Shown: in pieces, positions 44,300 through 57,299 of the stretch | Layout of the letters: each line of letters begins with the position of its first letter | How positions within the stretch are numbered: position 1 is the first letter of the stretch | DNA from: Cephalotus follicularis | Lineage: Eukaryota > Streptophyta > Magnoliopsida > Oxalidales > Cephalotaceae | Assembly (NCBI GenBank): GCA_001972305.1 | Contig: BDDD01001599.1 | Coordinates: forward strand, 310,001-374,000 | Direction of reading: 5' to 3' | DNA length: 64,000 nt | Program-made: the position numbers and the translations under genes | The notes under the pieces: model-generated | Database searches by the model: none | Seen by the model: the letters and a program-made list of their open reading frames with translations, nothing else | Told to the model about the DNA's origin: nothing

Positions 44300-45120
44300 T
44301 TATTCACTTACTCAAAGAAAATGAGAAGGTAATTAGTTGGACTATGGCCGACATCAAGGGAATCAACCTTCTATTTGTCAGCATCATATAAATCTCATAG
44401 AGGGATCCAAACCTTTTAGAGACCCTCAGAGAAGGGAAAACCCTGTGATGAAGGAAGCTATACAAAATGAAATTTTGAAGTGGTTGGACAATGGGATCAT
44501 TTATCCCATCTCGGATAGTCAGTGGGTGAGTCCAGTCCACGTAGTTCCAAAGAAATATGGAGTGACGGTAGTGCATTCCTCAACCAATGACTTAATCCCT
44601 ACTAAGGTCCAAACAAGATAGAGAGTGTGCATTGACTACCGCAAGTTGAATACAGCCACCTGAAAGGATCATTTTCCCCTTCCTTTTATTGATCAAATGT
44701 TGGATAGGCTGGCTAGCCAAAATTATTACTGTTTTCTCGATGGATACTCCGGATATAATCAAATTCCCATCGCCCTAGAAGATCTAGAGAAAATGACCTT
44801 TACATGCCCCTTCGGAACTTTTGCTTATCGACGCATGCTATTTGGCCTCTGCAATGCCCCTGCGACTTTCCAGAGGTGCATGATGAGTATTTTCTCTGAT
44901 ATGGTGGAAGATTTTCTTGAAGTATTTATGGATGACTTCTCTGTGCATGGTTCTACCTTCTCCTAGTTCCTTCATCATCTGAAATTAGTACTTGAAGGAA
45001 GTAGGGAAAAGAATTTGGTGCTTAATTGGGAGAAGTGCAATTTCATGGTGAATGAGGGGATTGTTCTCAGACATTCAAAGGAGGGAATTCAGGTGGATAA
45101 GGCCAAGGTAGAAAATTAAA
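44300..45120 (+). pseudogene. Athila reverse transcriptase
   Basis: The fingers begin near 44440 with MKEAIQNEILKWLDNGIIYP and WVSPVHVVPKK. Then VCIDYRKLNTAT, FLDGYSGYNQIPIALEDLEK, FGLCNAPATFQRCMMSIFSD and the catalytic FMDDFSVHG (about 44925-44950). The metal-binding Asp pair is kept. Stops occur at 44621, 44661 and 44966. Confidence 0.9.
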
Positions 45121-45139
45121 ACATTTACCTCCACCTAGA

Positions 45140-45720
45140 AATGTGAAGGACATTTGATCATTCCTCGGGCATGCTGGCTTTTACTGTAGATTCATCAAAG
45201 ATTTTAGTCTGATGGCTCGACCCTTGACATCGCTCCTAGTGAAGGATCAAGGGTTTGTTTTTTCTCAAGAGTGCCTTGATGCTTTTGAATTCTTAAAAAA
45301 GGAGCTCGCCTCTGCTCCTATCATTTAGGCACCCATATGGTATGAGCCTTTTGAAATCATTTGTGATGCGTCTGACAGTGTAATAGGAGCCATTCTAGGT
45401 TAGAGAATCAATAAATTTCCTGACATGATTTACTATGCCAGTAGAACCCTTTCAGACGCACAATTGCATTACACAACTACTGAGAAGGAGTTCTTAGCCG
45501 TGGTCTTTGCACTCGAAAAATTTCAGTCGTACTTACTAGGATCACACGTCATTGTTTACACTGATCATGCTACGATTCGGTATCTAGTGAGCAAAAAGGA
45601 TACAAAAGCGCGCCTCATCCTTTAGGTTTTCATACTTCAGGAGTTTGACATTGAAATTAGGGATAAGAAAGGAACTAAGAATTTGGTTGCGGATCATTTG
45701 TCCCGTCTCTCCGATGCACA
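45140..45720 (+). pseudogene. Athila RNase H
   Basis: The start is decayed. FEIICDASDSVIGAIL gives the first Asp, [30 protein letters not shown] the Glu, and [14 protein letters not shown] the next Asp. The closing phrase LVADHLSRLSD is present. Two TAG codons interrupt. Confidence 0.85.
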
Positions 45721-45759
45721 AGAGGTCAAAGGCCCAAATAATGAAACTTTCCTAGATGA

Positions 45760-46856
45760 ACATCTTATGCTTGTCGGGAGTGAACCATGGTATGCGGATA
45801 TAGTCAATTACCTTGTTACTGGGATTGTACCATCACGTGGTCCGCTCAAGATAAGCGTTGTTTTCTCTCTCAAGTCAAACATTTATTCTGGGATGACCCT
45901 TATCTTTTTAAAGCGTGTCCCGATCAAATTCTGCAAAGGTGCTTTCCTGATCATGAGTGTCTTTCAATCCTTTCTTTTTATCATGATCAAGCGTGTGGTG
46001 GCCACTTTGGCCCAACAAAGACGGAAACCAAAGTTTTACAGTGTGAATTTTATTGGGCGAGTCTTTTCAAAAATGCATTTTAATACTGTAGGGCTTATGC
46101 TTCATGTCAATCTTTAGGCCGTGTGACCAAGAGGAATATGATGACTTTGACTCTGATTTTGACTGTGGAGATTTTTGATGTTTGGGGCATTGATTTCATG
46201 GGTCCTTTTCCGACCTCGTTTGGTAATTTATATATCTTTCTGGCTGTTGAATATGTCTTGAAGTAGATTGAGGCGATCCCTTGTCGAACCAATGACAACA
46301 CCGTGGTTGTCAAGTTCCTTAAGAAACATATCTTTTCTCAGTTTGGTACCCCACGAGCCATCATTAGTGATAGGGGTACCCATTTTTGCAATCGGTCTTT
46401 CGGAGCCCTTATGAAAAGATATGGGAACTTGTCACACCTTAGCATCCTCAAACTAGTGGGCAAGTTGAGGTATCTAATCGCCAAATTAAGCAAATCCTTA
46501 AAAAAATAGTCAATCCCAGCAGAAAGGATTGGTCGACTCGACTTGTGGATGCTTTGTGGGCTTATCGGACAGCCTTCAAGGCTGACCTTGGTCAATCTCC
46601 TTACCGGATTGTGTACTGTAAAGCGTGTCATCTTCTAGTAGAATTTGAACATCAGGCCTTTTGGGCCATTAAACAATTTAATTTTGATCGTTCCAGTGCA
46701 GATATTCATTGTAGTCTCCAACTCTCTGAGTTGGAGGAAATCCGAAATGATGCATATGACAACGCTAAAATATCCAAAGAAAAGACCAAAACCTTTCATG
46801 ATACGAGTATTTTGAGGAAAACTTTTGAAGTCAGTGACAAGGTTTTTTTTGTATAA
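45760..46856 (+). pseudogene. Athila integrase
   Basis: The N-terminal HHCC part is split between frames (CLSILSFYHDQACGGHFGPTKTETK). The core includes VWGIDFMGPFPTSFG (first Asp), then FGTPRAIISDRGTHFCNRSF (second Asp), and [29 protein letters not shown] codons. A C-terminal part ends [15 protein letters not shown]. Several frameshifts lie around 46080-46130 and 46460-46540. Confidence 0.8.
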
Positions 46857-47764
46857 TTCCCTGTTACACATGTTTCCTGGAAAACTGAGATCCCGTTAGG
46901 AAGGTCCTTATACTGTTCAAACTGTTTTCTCACATGGTGTTTTTGAGATTGTTAAGCCGAGTACTGAGGACGCATTCAAGGTGAACAAAAAAAAAACCAA
47001 TAAATATACATTTTACTTTGTTTAAATTCAGTCTTGATCTGTAGCCTATTTGATTCGAGTAAGTAAGCCTCAGGGGTGTTCTACACCTAGTTCCTTAAAG
47101 CCAACTGGCTTGAGTGCAATAGGTCCAAAACTCACTACATGGGTCTTATAGAAAGCTTAATAGACTAAGATATTGCACGGATTTAAGTGGGTAAATTTTT
47201 TTTATTGATCTCATGTGCAAATTGTTGTAAAATCTAAAGCTACTTAGTAATTTGGGTGTCTTGTGTATGCTCTATCATGTCATTCAAACCAACAAAAGTG
47301 GCGGAATGAGTTCAATAAATTAAAAAAAAAGTGTTAGTGCTAAAGTTCTTTGTCTGACTCCAAAGTAGGATTTCATGTAACTGAGAATTCATATCTTGAT
47401 CGGGAAACAGTGTGGATAACAGATAATTTAGTAAAGCTCCTTAATTGAGATGTGTTATGATTTTAGAACTTGGAACAAGATAATAAAATTCAAGTATGGG
47501 GGTTGCCTAAAAAATTTTAAGTGGAGATACATTTTACCTATTGACAAAGTTATGATGAACTGAATTTTGTGTGTTTATTCTTTGAAAACACTCACTAGAC
47601 ACAACTCATCCACTAGGGAAACTTAGGAGTTTAAAGGCTTGTTGCATATGCTAAATGCATCCGTGATTCCTATGAAAGTGAGTTATGGTTTTTGTTTTGT
47701 TTTCTTATTTTAGTTTTTCGTTTCATTTGCTTGAGGACAAGAAAGGTGTGAGTATGGTGGTATT
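46857..47764 (+). other. 3' UTR of Athila D
   Basis: No coding block is supported. The right end has TTTGCTTGAGGACAAGAAAG, the usual Athila polypurine context, about 30 bp before the 3' LTR. Confidence 0.6.
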
Positions 47765-49104
47765 TGTTAAGCATAAAAATATGTTATTTTTAAGAATCTA
47801 GTTATGTTTTTATACTTGGAAAAGGCTACTGCGGTTGTTTTTATTGATATTCAGAGTAAAAGAGCAAAATGGTCAAAGGTGCATTAATACTGGTATAATT
47901 GGCGTAAATTCAAGAATAAAGCGTCGACGGATTCTATCAAAGCGTCACCGCTTATATGTTAGCTTTGTAAAGCGCTGACAGTCTTTTTGTAAACGTCGAT
48001 GCTTAGAGCCTAAGGCGTTGACATAGCCTTCGTGACCGTTGACGCCTTTTGTCATCGCTTCGCACATTTTCTCCGCATTTCAAGTCTGCTATGGTCTTAC
48101 AAATATCTCATAATCTATTCCGCTCCCACTATCAACATCTATGATCTTCTCGATACACTATCTCATGCTCTAGTCTGACCAATACACCAAGTCTGGTCTG
48201 GTCTATTGTCAACACCTCAAGTCTACCCCACTCTATCCAGTCTGCTTGTCTGATATTCTACTAGTCTGGTGCTCTACAAAGTGGTGCTCGATAATAATTG
48301 TGATCTACAGTATTGTGCTCTGCATTGATGTATTTAGATATTTTGAACGTTTGCTAGTATACTGACAACTATCCATGGTCTGCCTTCGCTCTTCTGAAGA
48401 CTACTTAACACAGATCAAGTCTACGTACATGAGCATGGCTTAGGCGTCAAATATTTCAAACTTTCTAGAATGTTTGACTTTGTATTTTAGGACATTTTTG
48501 GTTGAACTATTTCAAATTTAGTATGAGTATTAAGTAGGAATATTGATAGGATTTTATTTCCTTTTATATACGAAATTGTACGATATAAAAATGAAAAGAA
48601 GGGGCCAGAAAATAGGAATCGAAGAATAATCTCTCTTGGCCGACCCTCACTTCTTAGTTCCTGGATATTTTTAATGGTGTGTTATAGCTAACTTTCTTAG
48701 GTTTTTAGGGTAAGAACAGCATCGTAGATGTACTGAGAATCTCTATCAATAAAAATCCTTGAACCTTTGATTTATTCTTCAATTTTTTGACTTCAAACAC
48801 ATTTTATATGTCTGATTAAAATCCACATACACTCTGTCCTGAAAAAGAATCTTGTTGAACGAATGGTGTCTACAAGAAATTGATGGATGTCTACTCATAC
48901 TGTTTGCTTGGATTATCAAACTCCGTATCGACCTAGAAACTATTGATTATCAAGATCTGCACGTTCAAAGTAAGTGAGTTCTCAATACAATTGATGGTCA
49001 GTTTCTATACCCAAAACCGATTTTATATTACGTATTTTATTCAGTATATTTCTTATCCTGTTAATCAAATAACTTTGCATGCTTTAATTTTCTGGTAACG
49101 TAGA
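47765..49104 (+). repeat. 3' LTR of Athila D, left part
   Basis: TGTTAAGCATAAAAATATG through 'tggtaacgtaga', where element E enters. The last five bases GTAGA are the left copy of E's target duplication. Compared with the 5' LTR it has an extra ~50 bp around 48310-48360. Palindromic motifs lie at 47930-48045. Confidence 0.85.
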
Positions 49105-50573
49105 TGTAATACCCTACTTGTTCGTATATGTGTTTTACGGACTTTTATATATATGTTTGTTTTCGGGCTTTTTAAATTGTTTTGTTTTAAAGTCCGGTTG
49201 CCCTGTGTTTTGGGCCTATGTGAATTGGGTTGATTGATACCAGTCTGAATTTTTGGATATGTTAATGCAATGTTGGGTTGGGATTATGTTTATAACTTTT
49301 ATTTTATCAAAACTTTATTTTATTTTACAATTTTGATATTATTAAAACAATTTCCTTTTCCTTTTATTTTAAAAATCTCTAAATTTCTATTATTTCTTTT
49401 ATTTTTATTTTACCTTTTTCCTTCTTCTTTCTTTCCTTTCTTCTCTTCTCTTCTCCCGTAACACTCTCCTCCCCTCATTAATTCTACATGTCTTCAATCT
49501 TCTTCTTCCTTATTAATCTGATTCTTGTCTCCTCTTCTTCCTTATCAATTCCTCAAATCACTCTATTCCTTCCTGTTTTAAGTATGCCAATGCCTTGAGT
49601 TTATGCCATCTGTTTCCTCTACCTGCCACTGCCGAATTCTGCTTTGTGAAGCCTGTGTTGATTTCTTGTGGAGTCGATTCATCAATTTACTGAGGTAATC
49701 TCCTTTGGTTGTTTTTTGTTGGGTTTCCTTTGGTTTGTTAAGGCTGTTATGTATTCTTTGTTTTCTTCCCCTTGTTTTCCTGCAAACAACCATTTGACAA
49801 GTGAAATGTGGTGTTCTTCTGCTGTATCTGTGTTCTTGATAATCATTACAGGTTAGTAATTCTGGCTGTGATGAACTGTATAACATTGTTGTTGGTTTTC
49901 TTATGCATATAGGCTGTTAAAGTTGTGATTCCAGCCACTTAAATTTATGTCATAGTTTATGGACCAATTGATCAGTCCTTGGCATCTGTTTACGTTGTAA
50001 TCTAATCTCAGAAACTAAATGCGACTTTGAACAGCAGATTGCTTTGTTATATGTAGGTTTTGTTTAGATGCCACTTGGTCTCTTTTCTCATATTTAGTCA
50101 CTGGTGTAATGTCAATTCTATGTTTTTACACTGTCTAAATGTCATATAATGTCATATGCATGTGTTCATGTGTCTCTGGTATAGAATTATACATGTTTAG
50201 GCAAGTTTTGAATTGAAAAATGTCAAGTTCTGCTATTCTGTCGTCCAGAACAGTCAACTGTTCTTGTGGACAGTCGAATGATTTGGTTGTGTAGTCGACT
50301 GCCTTATGAAAATAGTAGACTGCCTTGCTATGCACAGTCGGCTGGACCTCTGTCACAGTATACTACCTGCAGTCTGGTTTGAGTAGTCGAAGGGCCCTTA
50401 TAATTAGTCGACTGCCACTCTTCCAACAGTCAACTATTTTGCCCAGAAAATTTCTGTTTTCAACTGTTTTGATTTGTTTGTTCGTCGAATCGATCCGGGT
50501 CTGTTCTACACACTGTAATGGGTCTGTTTAATGTCTCTTATGTTTCTTAGACCCTTATATGAATAGTTTTGTG
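49105..50573 (+). repeat. LTR1 of element E, first 1,469 bp only
   Basis: Differs from LTR2 at only six bases over its whole length and stops at 'atgaatagttttgtg'. There the sequence jumps into pol with a two-base GG overlap. Confidence 0.92.
50245..50440. repeat. AGTCGACTG motif array in LTR1 (copies at 52333-52528 and 59647-59842)
   Basis: Nine motif positions: CAGTCAACTG, CAGTCGAATG, TAGTCGACTG, TAGTAGACTG, CAGTCGGCTG, CAGTATACTA, TAGTCGAAGG, TAGTCGACTG, CAGTCAACTA. Five of the nine variable sites among the three LTR copies lie here. Confidence 0.92.
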
Positions 50574-51192
50574 GATGAGGTTGGAGAGCGAGTTATCGAG
50601 GGACCCGAGCTAGTGCAGATCACTACGGAGAAAGTGGCAATAGCAAGTAAGAGATTGAAAGCAGCTCAATCTTGACAGAAAAGTTATGCGGACAGACATC
50701 GGAGGGACTTGGAGTTTAAGGTAGGTGAACATGTGTTCTTGAAAGTTTCACCTTGGAAAGAGGTCCGATGTTTTAGGCTGAAGGGAAAGTTGAGTCCGCG
50801 GTTTATAGGGCCTTTCGAAGTTTTGGAAAAGGTAGGCGCGGTTGCTTATCGTTTAGCTTCGCCTCCGCAGTTAGCGCACGTCTATAATGTGTTCCACATG
50901 TCTCTTTTGAGGGGTTATCAGTATCACCCCCTACATGTGGTTCACTATCCGTTGGATTGTGTTTGGGAGGACCTATCTTATGACGAGGAGGCCGAGGCTA
51001 TTTTGGATCGGCAGGAATGGGTGACACGTAGCAAGACCGCTTCTTTTGTGAAAGTTCTGTGGAGGAATCATCCCGAACGTGAGGCCACTTGGGAACTTGA
51101 GGAACACATTCAGGAGCGATATCCGCACTTGTTTACATGAGGTATGTGTATGTTGTGATTTCGGGATGAAATCCTTTTTAATGGAGGGTGGA
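50574..51192 (+). pseudogene. Duplicate of the integrase C-terminus/chromodomain and purine tract of E
   Basis: Identical, as far as I can compare, with 58105-58723, including the internal TGA (QSS-TGA-QKSYAD region). It holds FKVGEHVFLKVSPWKEVRCF, the GPFEVLEKVGAVAYRL core, and a chromodomain ILDRQEWVTRSKTASFVKVL, VLWRNHPEREATWE. The chromodomain in this clade guides insertion to heterochromatin. Confidence 0.9.
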
Positions 51193-53962
51193 TGTAATAC
51201 CCTACTTGTTCGTATATGTGTTTTACGGACTTTTATATATATGTTTGTTTTCGGGCTTTTTAAATTGTTTTGTTTTAAAGTCCGGTTGCCCTGTGTTTTG
51301 GGCCTATGTGAATTGGGTTGATTGATACCAGTCTGAATTTTTGGATATGTTAATGCAATGTTGGGTTGGGATTATGTTTATAACTTTTATTTTATCAAAA
51401 CTTTATTTTATTTTACAATTTTGATATTATTAAAACAATTTCCTTTTCCTTTTATTTTAAAAATCTCTAAATTTCTATTATTTCTTTTATTTTTATTTTA
51501 CCTTTTTCCTTCTTCTTTCTTTCCTTTCTTCTCTTCTCTTCTCCCGTAACACTCTCCTCCCCTCATTAATTCTACATGTCTTCAATCTTCTTCTTCCTTA
51601 TTAATCTGATTCTTGTCTCCTCTTCTTCCTTATCAATTCCTCAAATCACTCTATTCCTTCCTGTTTTAAGTATGCCAATGCCTTGAGTTTATGCCATCTG
51701 TTTCCTCTACCTGCCACTGCCGAATTCTGCTTTGTGAAGCCTGTGTTGATTTCTTGTGGAGTCGATTCATCAATTTACTGAGGTAATCTCCTTTGGTTGT
51801 TTTTTGTTGGGTTTCCTTTGGTTTGTTAAGGCTGTTATGTATTCTTTGTTTTCTTCCCCTTGTTTTCCTGCAAACAACCATTTGACAAGTGAAATGTGGT
51901 GTTCTTCTGCTGTATCTGTGTTCTTGATAATCATTACAGGTTAGTAATTCTGGCTGTGATGAACTGTATAACATTGTTGTTGGTTTTCTTATGCATATAG
52001 GCTGTTAAAGTTGTGATTCCAGCCACTTAAATTTATGTCATAGTTTATGGACCAATTGATCAGTCCTTGGCATCTGTTTACGTTGTAATCTAATCTCAGA
52101 AACTAAATGCGACTTTGAACAGCAGATTGCTTTGTTATATGTAGGTTTTGTTTAGATGCCACTTGGTCTCTTTTCTCGTATTTAGTCACTGGTGTAATGT
52201 CAATTCTATGTTTTTACACTGTCTAAATGTCATATAATGTCATATGCATGTGTTCATGTGTCTCTGGTATAGAGTTATACATGTTTAGGCAAGTTTTGAA
52301 TTGAAAAATGTCAAGTTCTGCTATTCTGTCGTCCAGAACAGTCACCTGTTCTTGTGGACAGTCGACTGATTTGGTTGTGTAGTCGACTGCCTTATGAAAA
52401 TAGTAGACTGCCTTGCTATGCACAGTCGGCTGGACCTCTGTCACAGTCTACTACCTGCAGTCTGGTTTGAGTAGTCGATGGGCCCTTATAATTAGTCGAC
52501 TGCCACTCTTCCAACAGTCAACTATTTTGCCCAGAAAATTTCTGTTTTCAACTGTTTTGATTTGTTTGTTCGTCGAATCGATCCGGGTCTGTTCTACACA
52601 CTGTAATGGGTCTGTTTAATGTCTCTTATGTTTCTTAGACCCTTATATGAATAGTTTTGTGCCTTTTAGATTGTTGTGCTTCAAAATTGGAGTTGAAGTA
52701 ACAATCTTTCTGTAAGTGCTTTTGTGAACGCTTAAGGTACGGATTTCTATCATTTCTTTGGCTATATGGTTTTATCGAACTGAAATCAGTTTTGTTTTAT
52801 GCCATGTTCCTTCGTTTTATGAACTTGATTATGTCTTATAGTTCTGACATATTTTGGAAATAAAGTTGGTTTTTGACATTTTACGAATTTAAATGTTCCT
52901 GAATTTATTCTTATGCTATGATACGTTACGATATGTTATGAAATGATCATCTCTTTCTATCGAAAAATAAATGAGTTGATATTTTAACTATGAAAGGTAT
53001 GTTATCATTGTGAACGATTTTCAAATAGGTTTTGAGAATGCATATTTATGTGTTTTAAAGTGATGTTTTCGAAATGAGTGAATACTGAGCATTGTACCCA
53101 CCTATGGGGCATACCATAGGCATGTCGTAGGCCTGGCACGGGGACATGACACTTCCGTAGCGGTGTGATTAGTTTACGGCGTCTCTGAATGTTATGAATA
53201 AATCCCATGAGGTGGATTTATGGATCCGCTATGTATGATAGAGGCGTATGAATCGATTCTAATATATGGATATGTGATATGAAATGATATGTAAGAATTG
53301 CCTTGTCTAGTGCCGGACACTTCAATTCTAATGGGCATGTGGAATTCACGCCTCCCTTGCCAATCTATGTTATGAAATGTGATATGTATGTGGCTAAGTA
53401 TGACTTTATCAATCATGAAATGATGTTTTTGAGAAGTTTCGTAAATGTTTCGAAAGATATGAAAATTGGTATTTTATGGAAATTCGAATATGATTAAACT
53501 GTTTTAATTGCTTAAGATTTCTGTTATGAATTTTATTGAGATCTTACTGCTTTTAAACTTATCGTTTATTGCTTTTTCTTTCCTTATCAATACAGGGGTT
53601 TGCTCAGCCGCGTTTTTGTTTTCCATTCGGCAGGTTATCAGGAGCAGCAGGGCAATATGTGAATGAGAGATGACTACCTTTATGTCATGGATTCCTAAGA
53701 GTGTGATCCTTATGTGTCTTTGGTTTTAAGTGGTCATGAACAATATGTTATTTTGGTTTATGTTTCGGTATTTGACTTTTGACCTATGTTAAATTTTATG
53801 TTATGAATAGTTTTTCAGTTATGCTATGACCGCCACGTTTTGGCTAATAAAGTAATGTTTATGTCCAATTATACTTATGCCTATGTTCAGATAAGTTATG
53901 CTATGTTATAATAGGTTATGTATTATGACCTGTGACGACTCCAGCCGTCCGGGGGTGTTACA
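51193..53962 (+). repeat. LTR2 of element E, complete
   Basis: 2,770 bp, TGTAATACCC to GGGTGTTACA, followed by the primer site. The first half is nearly identical with LTR1 and LTR3; the second half (from 52662) differs from LTR3 at about thirty places in the first ~540 bp. Confidence 0.92.
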
Positions 53963-53966
53963 GATT

Positions 53967-53978
53967 GTGGTATCAGAG
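53967..53978 (+). promoter_or_regulatory. Primer-binding site of element E
   Basis: TGGTATCAGAGA, five bases after the LTR end, matches the initiator tRNA-Met type except for the last base. Confidence 0.85.
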
Positions 53979-54131
53979 AATAGGTTTTGTTTCTTTAGAG
54001 GACCTAACTAGGTTTGACGTGTGAGATTGGATAGACACTGGGTTAGTCTTTTCCGTTATGATCTTATGATATGTTTTCTGCTTTCGTTTTTGTTCTTTGT
54101 GTTGTTTCATGTTTTGAGTGCCTTTTCGTAG

Positions 54132-55240
54132 ATGGTACGTACAAGGAACGCTGCTCAGAGGACTGCACCCATTGAGGCTTAGGAAGTCAGAAATGAGCCT
54201 ACTATGGAAGAGTTAGTGCGTCAGGCAGTCGCTCAAGAGGTACATTGTGTGATGGGTCAGCAGAATCAGGAACAAGGCCGTAGGGAGCCAGTTGCTGAGG
54301 AGGATGCTCCAGCTGATGTTCAGTTTGGAAGAGAAGCTGGGGACATGACTGACACACCTGCTTATATCTGGCTTGAGCGGTTCCAGAAGCAGAGACCGCA
54401 GTCTTTCAGCTCAGCCATGACTCCTGTGGAGGCTGAGCACTGGATTGTTCATATGGATAAGATTTTTGAAGTGCTTGGTGTTAGTGACTAGCAGAAGGTT
54501 AAGTTAGCTTCTTACAAGCTTGAGGGTGACACTCAGAAGTGGTAGAAGACTCTGGGTTTAGCTAAGGGTAGTAGCTATGTTGATGCTCTGACCTGGTCAG
54601 AGTTTTGTGAAGTCTTCTATAAGCAGTACTTTCCCGCTACTGATAAGGAGGCTTATGCCAGAGAGTTTATCAATACAAGACAGAAGGATGGAGAGTCGGT
54701 CAAGGAATTTCTGACCCGTTTCACAAGGCTTGCTGGTTTTGCTGGGTCCGTGATTGGGACAACACTGGAGCAGACTGAGAAGTTCAAGTGGAAGTTACAC
54801 TATCAGTTTAGGGGTAAGCTGATTAACACCAGGTTTGCTGATGTTTCTGAAGTGGCAAATGCAACGAAGAACATAGAGCTGGAGAGGCTAGATTTTCAGC
54901 CAGCTCGTCAGGAAAGTGACAAGAAGAACAGAGGGGATTCTCAAGGGCAAGGTTCTGGACAGAATAGTAAGAATAGAAATGGCAAGCGAGGAAGGAGGAA
55001 TGATAACAGGGGACAGCAACAGCCCGGTAATGATCAGAGGCAGACACAGGGAGCTGCGGATGTTCAGATTGCCAAGTGTGATGTTTGCGGTAGACAACGT
55101 CCAGTGGGAGTGTGCAACAAGGCTATCAGGGCCTGTTTTGTATGTGGTTAGAAAGGGCATTTCATGAAGGATTGTCATGATCCTCGTGTGAAGGAAAGGA
55201 GGGGGAACAATGTAGATCCTGGACAATGCAATATGGGAGG
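54132..55240 (+). pseudogene. Chromovirus gag (element E)
   Basis: Starts MVRTRNAAQRTAP. Capsid codons include WLERFQKQRPQSFSS, AEHWIVHMDKIFEVLGVSD, KLASYKLEGDTQKW, FCEVFYKQYFP and DGESVKEFLTRFTRLA. A basic Gln/Asn/Arg-rich linker precedes the zinc knuckle CFVCG-x-KGHFMKDC, in which a TAG replaces one residue. Other stops (TAG) lie after PIEA, after GVSD and after QKW. All are TAG, as expected from CAG/TGG decay at methylated cytosines. Confidence 0.85.
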
Positions 55241-55242
55241 TT

Positions 55243-55660
55243 GTGTTTTTTGCTATCATGACGCTGCAGGCTACTAATGCACCAGGTACGGTTTCAGGTT
55301 TTGTTTCTGTTGGTAACCGTAGGACTTATGTTTTGTATGATACTGGGTCGACCCAATCAGTTGTAGTGAGGTCTTTTGTTAGGCATCTTGGGATGTCTTC
55401 GCAATTGCTTCATCCAGCTTTGGTTCTTTCGACCCCTACGGGTATATCTTTTATGATATCTGAGTGTTTTTATGCTTGTCCTCTTGTTTTTGATGATCGG
55501 ATTCGCGATGGGGATCTTCTTCCTATCGATATGTATGACTTCGATATGATTCTGGGTATGAATTGGTTGGATCATCATCGGGCTACGATTGACTGCTATG
55601 CTCGGAGGGTTCTGTTTGGGGATGTGAATAGACCTGATTTTATTTATCAGGGTTCACAGC
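55243..55660 (+). pseudogene. Chromovirus protease (element E)
   Basis: [18 protein letters not shown], then [14 protein letters not shown] with active-site D-T-G-S, and [20 protein letters not shown] as second landmark. The frame is open and runs on into reverse transcriptase, so this part is undamaged. Confidence 0.85.
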
Positions 55661-55759
55661 CGAGAAAAGAAGTGAAGGTTATATCTGTTTTGAAGGCTAG
55701 GAAGTTGGTGGCTAAGGGCGCTGAAGGTTTCTTAGCTGTTGTGAAATATGTCTATATGG

Positions 55760-56454
55760 TCGAGCCTCGCCTTGAAGACTATCCTGTGGTTAGAGAATTT
55801 TCTGATGTGTTTCCGGAGGAGTTACCGGGTTTGCCACCCCAACGGGATGTGGAGTTTACCATCGAACTCATTCCTGGGGCGGCACCTTTATCTAAGGCAC
55901 CTTACAGGATGGCACCGTTGGAACTGCAAGAGTTGAAGGAACAGTTACAAGAGCTGTTAGATCGGGGTTTCATTCGGCCTAGTGTATCGCCGTGGGGTGC
56001 TCCGGTTCTTTTTGTGAAGAAGAAATACGGGTCTATGAGGCTATGCATAGACTACAGAGAGTTGAATCGGATTACTGTTCGGAATAAATACCCTTTGCCT
56101 AGGATTGATGACTTGTTTGATCAACTCCAAGGTGCTCGGTATTTCTCTAAGATCGACTTGAGATAGGGATATCATCATATTCGTATAAAAGAAGAATATG
56201 TGCCTAAAACTGCTTTCTGTACTTGGTATGGGCATTATGAGTTTCTGGTGATGACGTTCGGACTTACTAATGCATCGGCAGTTTTTATGGATCTGATGAA
56301 TCGGGTTTTTCATGAATACTTGGATCAGTTTGTGATTGTATTCATAGATGACATTCTTGTGTATTCCAAGTCGAAGGAAGAACATGAAGAACAGCTTCGT
56401 ATAGTTCTGGGTATTCTGAGGAAGAATCAGCTATACGCGAAGTTCTCAAAGTGA
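55760..56454 (+). pseudogene. Chromovirus reverse transcriptase (element E)
   Basis: Starts [57 protein letters not shown] and YFSKIDLR, followed by a TAG where the family has Ser or Trp before [23 protein letters not shown] and the catalytic FIDDILVYS (about 56342-56368) follow. Near 56453 two bases are missing in the AKFSKCEFW region, giving a frameshift. Confidence 0.9.
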
Positions 56455-56461
56455 GTTCTGG

Positions 56462-57211
56462 TTGGAACAAGTGGCGTTTTTGGGACATGTGGTTACGGCT
56501 GAAGGTATCTGTGTGGATCCTGCTAAAGTTGAGGCTATTACTAAATGGCCAAGACCTACCACAATGACGGAGGTTAGGAGTTTCTTGGGTTTGGCTGGTT
56601 ACTATAGGCGGTTTGTGGAAGGCTTTTCCTCTATAGCCTTACCACTAACTCAGCTTATAAGAAAAGGAGCTAAGTTTGAATGGAATGAGGAGCGTGAACC
56701 AAGCTTCGAGAAACTGAAGAATGGTCTTGTGTCAGCACCGATTCTTCGTTTACCATCTGGGTCGGGTGGATACCAGATATACAGTGATACTTCTAAGAAG
56801 GGTTTGGGGTGTGTTTTGATACAGCACGGTCATGTGATAGCTTTTGCTTAAAGACAGTTGAAGCCTTATGAAGTGAACTATCCTACACATGATCTCGAGT
56901 TGGCAGCAGTGGTGTTTGCGTTGAAGATCTGGAGGCACTACTTGTACGGAGAAACTTGTGATGTCTTTACCGATCATAAGAGTCTCAAGTACATCTTTAC
57001 ACAAAAAGAGTTGAACATGCGTCAGAGGAGGTGGTTAGAACTTCTTAAAGACTATGATCTGAATATTCAGTACCATCCTGGTAAAGCAAATGTGGTAGCT
57101 GATGCTCTTAGTCGGAAGAGCTCTGGGAGTGTAGCGGCTTTGCTTACTCAGCCGCAGTTGATAGCTGATACAGAACGGATGGATTTACATCTGTATGTTC
57201 GGGGTTCTTAA
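56462..57211 (+). pseudogene. Chromovirus connection region and RNase H (element E)
   Basis: [40 protein letters not shown], then [16 protein letters not shown] (first Asp changed context: SDTS for the usual SDAS), [32 protein letters not shown] and the closing [15 protein letters not shown] stands in FA-x-RQL (56850). Confidence 0.85.
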
Positions 57212-57299
57212 GGTTGTGTTGCTGTAATGAATGTTGAGCCTACTCTTATATCTCGGATTAAGACACCTCAGAGTGATGATGGTGAACTTTGGGCCTTAG

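Noticed and set aside
49270..49461. Open frames repeated at 49270, 51358 and 49578/51666/58980
   Set aside because: Non-coding LTR sequence of element E, repeated because the LTR is repeated; the residues are low-complexity (pyrimidine-rich stretch).
53090..53190. Possible tRNA or structured RNA near the inverted 'ccatgaggtggatttatgg' part of LTR2
   Set aside because: No cloverleaf with A and B boxes could be built; the same sequence is in LTR3, so it is LTR sequence.
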